In this document: in pieces, positions 34,094 through 34,301 of the stretch | How positions within the stretch are numbered: position 1 is the stretch's first letter | Layout: every line of letters starts with the position of its first letter | NCBI RefSeq assembly: GCF_030730205.1 | Contig: NZ_JANQVQ010000237.1 | Coordinates: forward strand, 2,536-36,836 | Reading direction: 5' to 3' | Source of the DNA: Paraglaciecola sp. | Lineage (GTDB): Bacteria; Pseudomonadota; Gammaproteobacteria; Enterobacterales; Alteromonadaceae | DNA length: 34,301 bases | Notes under the pieces: generated by a model | Database searches by the model: none | Told to the model about the DNA's origin: nothing | What the model saw: only the letters and a program-made list of their open reading frames with translations | Made by a program: the position numbers and the translations under genes

Positions 34094-34301
34094 GCGGTTC
34101 ATGGGTGGAAAAACAGTAATTGAATACAATAAAAATAGGAAACACCTCCCAATAACAGGGTAATCAGACACTTTTTGTACATTGAATAAAAATCAGCACG
34201 CGTTTCGTTTTAATTTTAGACAGCCCCCTACATCAACTCAAACAGACACCTACGTTTTCAGTTATAAACCAACATACCTAAGTATCACCTTGTAGATTTT
34301 T

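Overview
The window looks like a chromosomal segment of a marine gammaproteobacterium of the order Alteromonadales, probably Alteromonadaceae (Glaciecola/Paraglaciecola/Alteromonas type). That is an inference from the proteins: RimO, PNPase, FadE, YghU and class III alcohol dehydrogenase all read as close relatives of the E. coli proteins. Envelope genes dominate, base composition is moderate to low GC, and the two FlgO-family lipoproteins resemble those of polarly flagellated gammaproteobacteria. I see no phage, insertion sequence, CRISPR array, tRNA or rRNA. Most of the window is conserved chromosome with accessory catabolic genes.

Layout. 1-2150: a 5x heptamer tandem repeat, then rimO and a DUF2721 membrane protein. 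2150-4050: two convergent FlgO-domain lipoproteins, each behind a correctly spaced -24/-12 (sigma-54) promoter. 4121-9660: the tamB/tamA pair (TamA and TamB overlap by 4 bp). 9959-11624: an SDR dehydrogenase and a COG3618-type lactonase, probably one sugar-oxidation step followed by lactone opening. 11621-12874: a small beta-barrel and a small charged lipoprotein, divergent. 12927-14917: the glutathione-dependent formaldehyde detoxification pair (frmA, fghA). 14991-16433: a PilZ c-di-GMP receptor and the Nu-class glutathione transferase YghU.

16526-20854 (minus) is a three-gene operon: an MMPL/RND inner-membrane permease, a LolA-like periplasmic protein and an outer-membrane beta-barrel. It looks like a complete conduit for a hydrophobic cargo across the envelope, and it is the best candidate for a poorly described system here. 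It is divergent from fadE (21259-23514), which has a FadR-like operator at its promoter. The 404-bp region between them also holds an 11-codon ORF with the best Shine-Dalgarno sequence in the window.

23707-29259 is an accessory sugar-acid catabolism region: MFS transporter, enolase-superfamily dehydratase, class II aldolase/adducin protein, Tat-exported Gfo/Idh/MocA oxidoreductase and a PhyH-type dioxygenase. 29295-30857 is a 7TM diguanylate cyclase with an intact active site and inhibitory site. 31144-31824 is a lipoprotein built from 18-19-residue VNGDI repeats. The window ends with pnp (31925-34036), which does not have rpsO within the visible 265 bp upstream.

Several genes appear to use TTG starts with good ribosome binding sites (tamA, the beta-barrel at 12238, the lipoprotein at 12449, yghU, the RND permease), which affects how their N-termini should be read.
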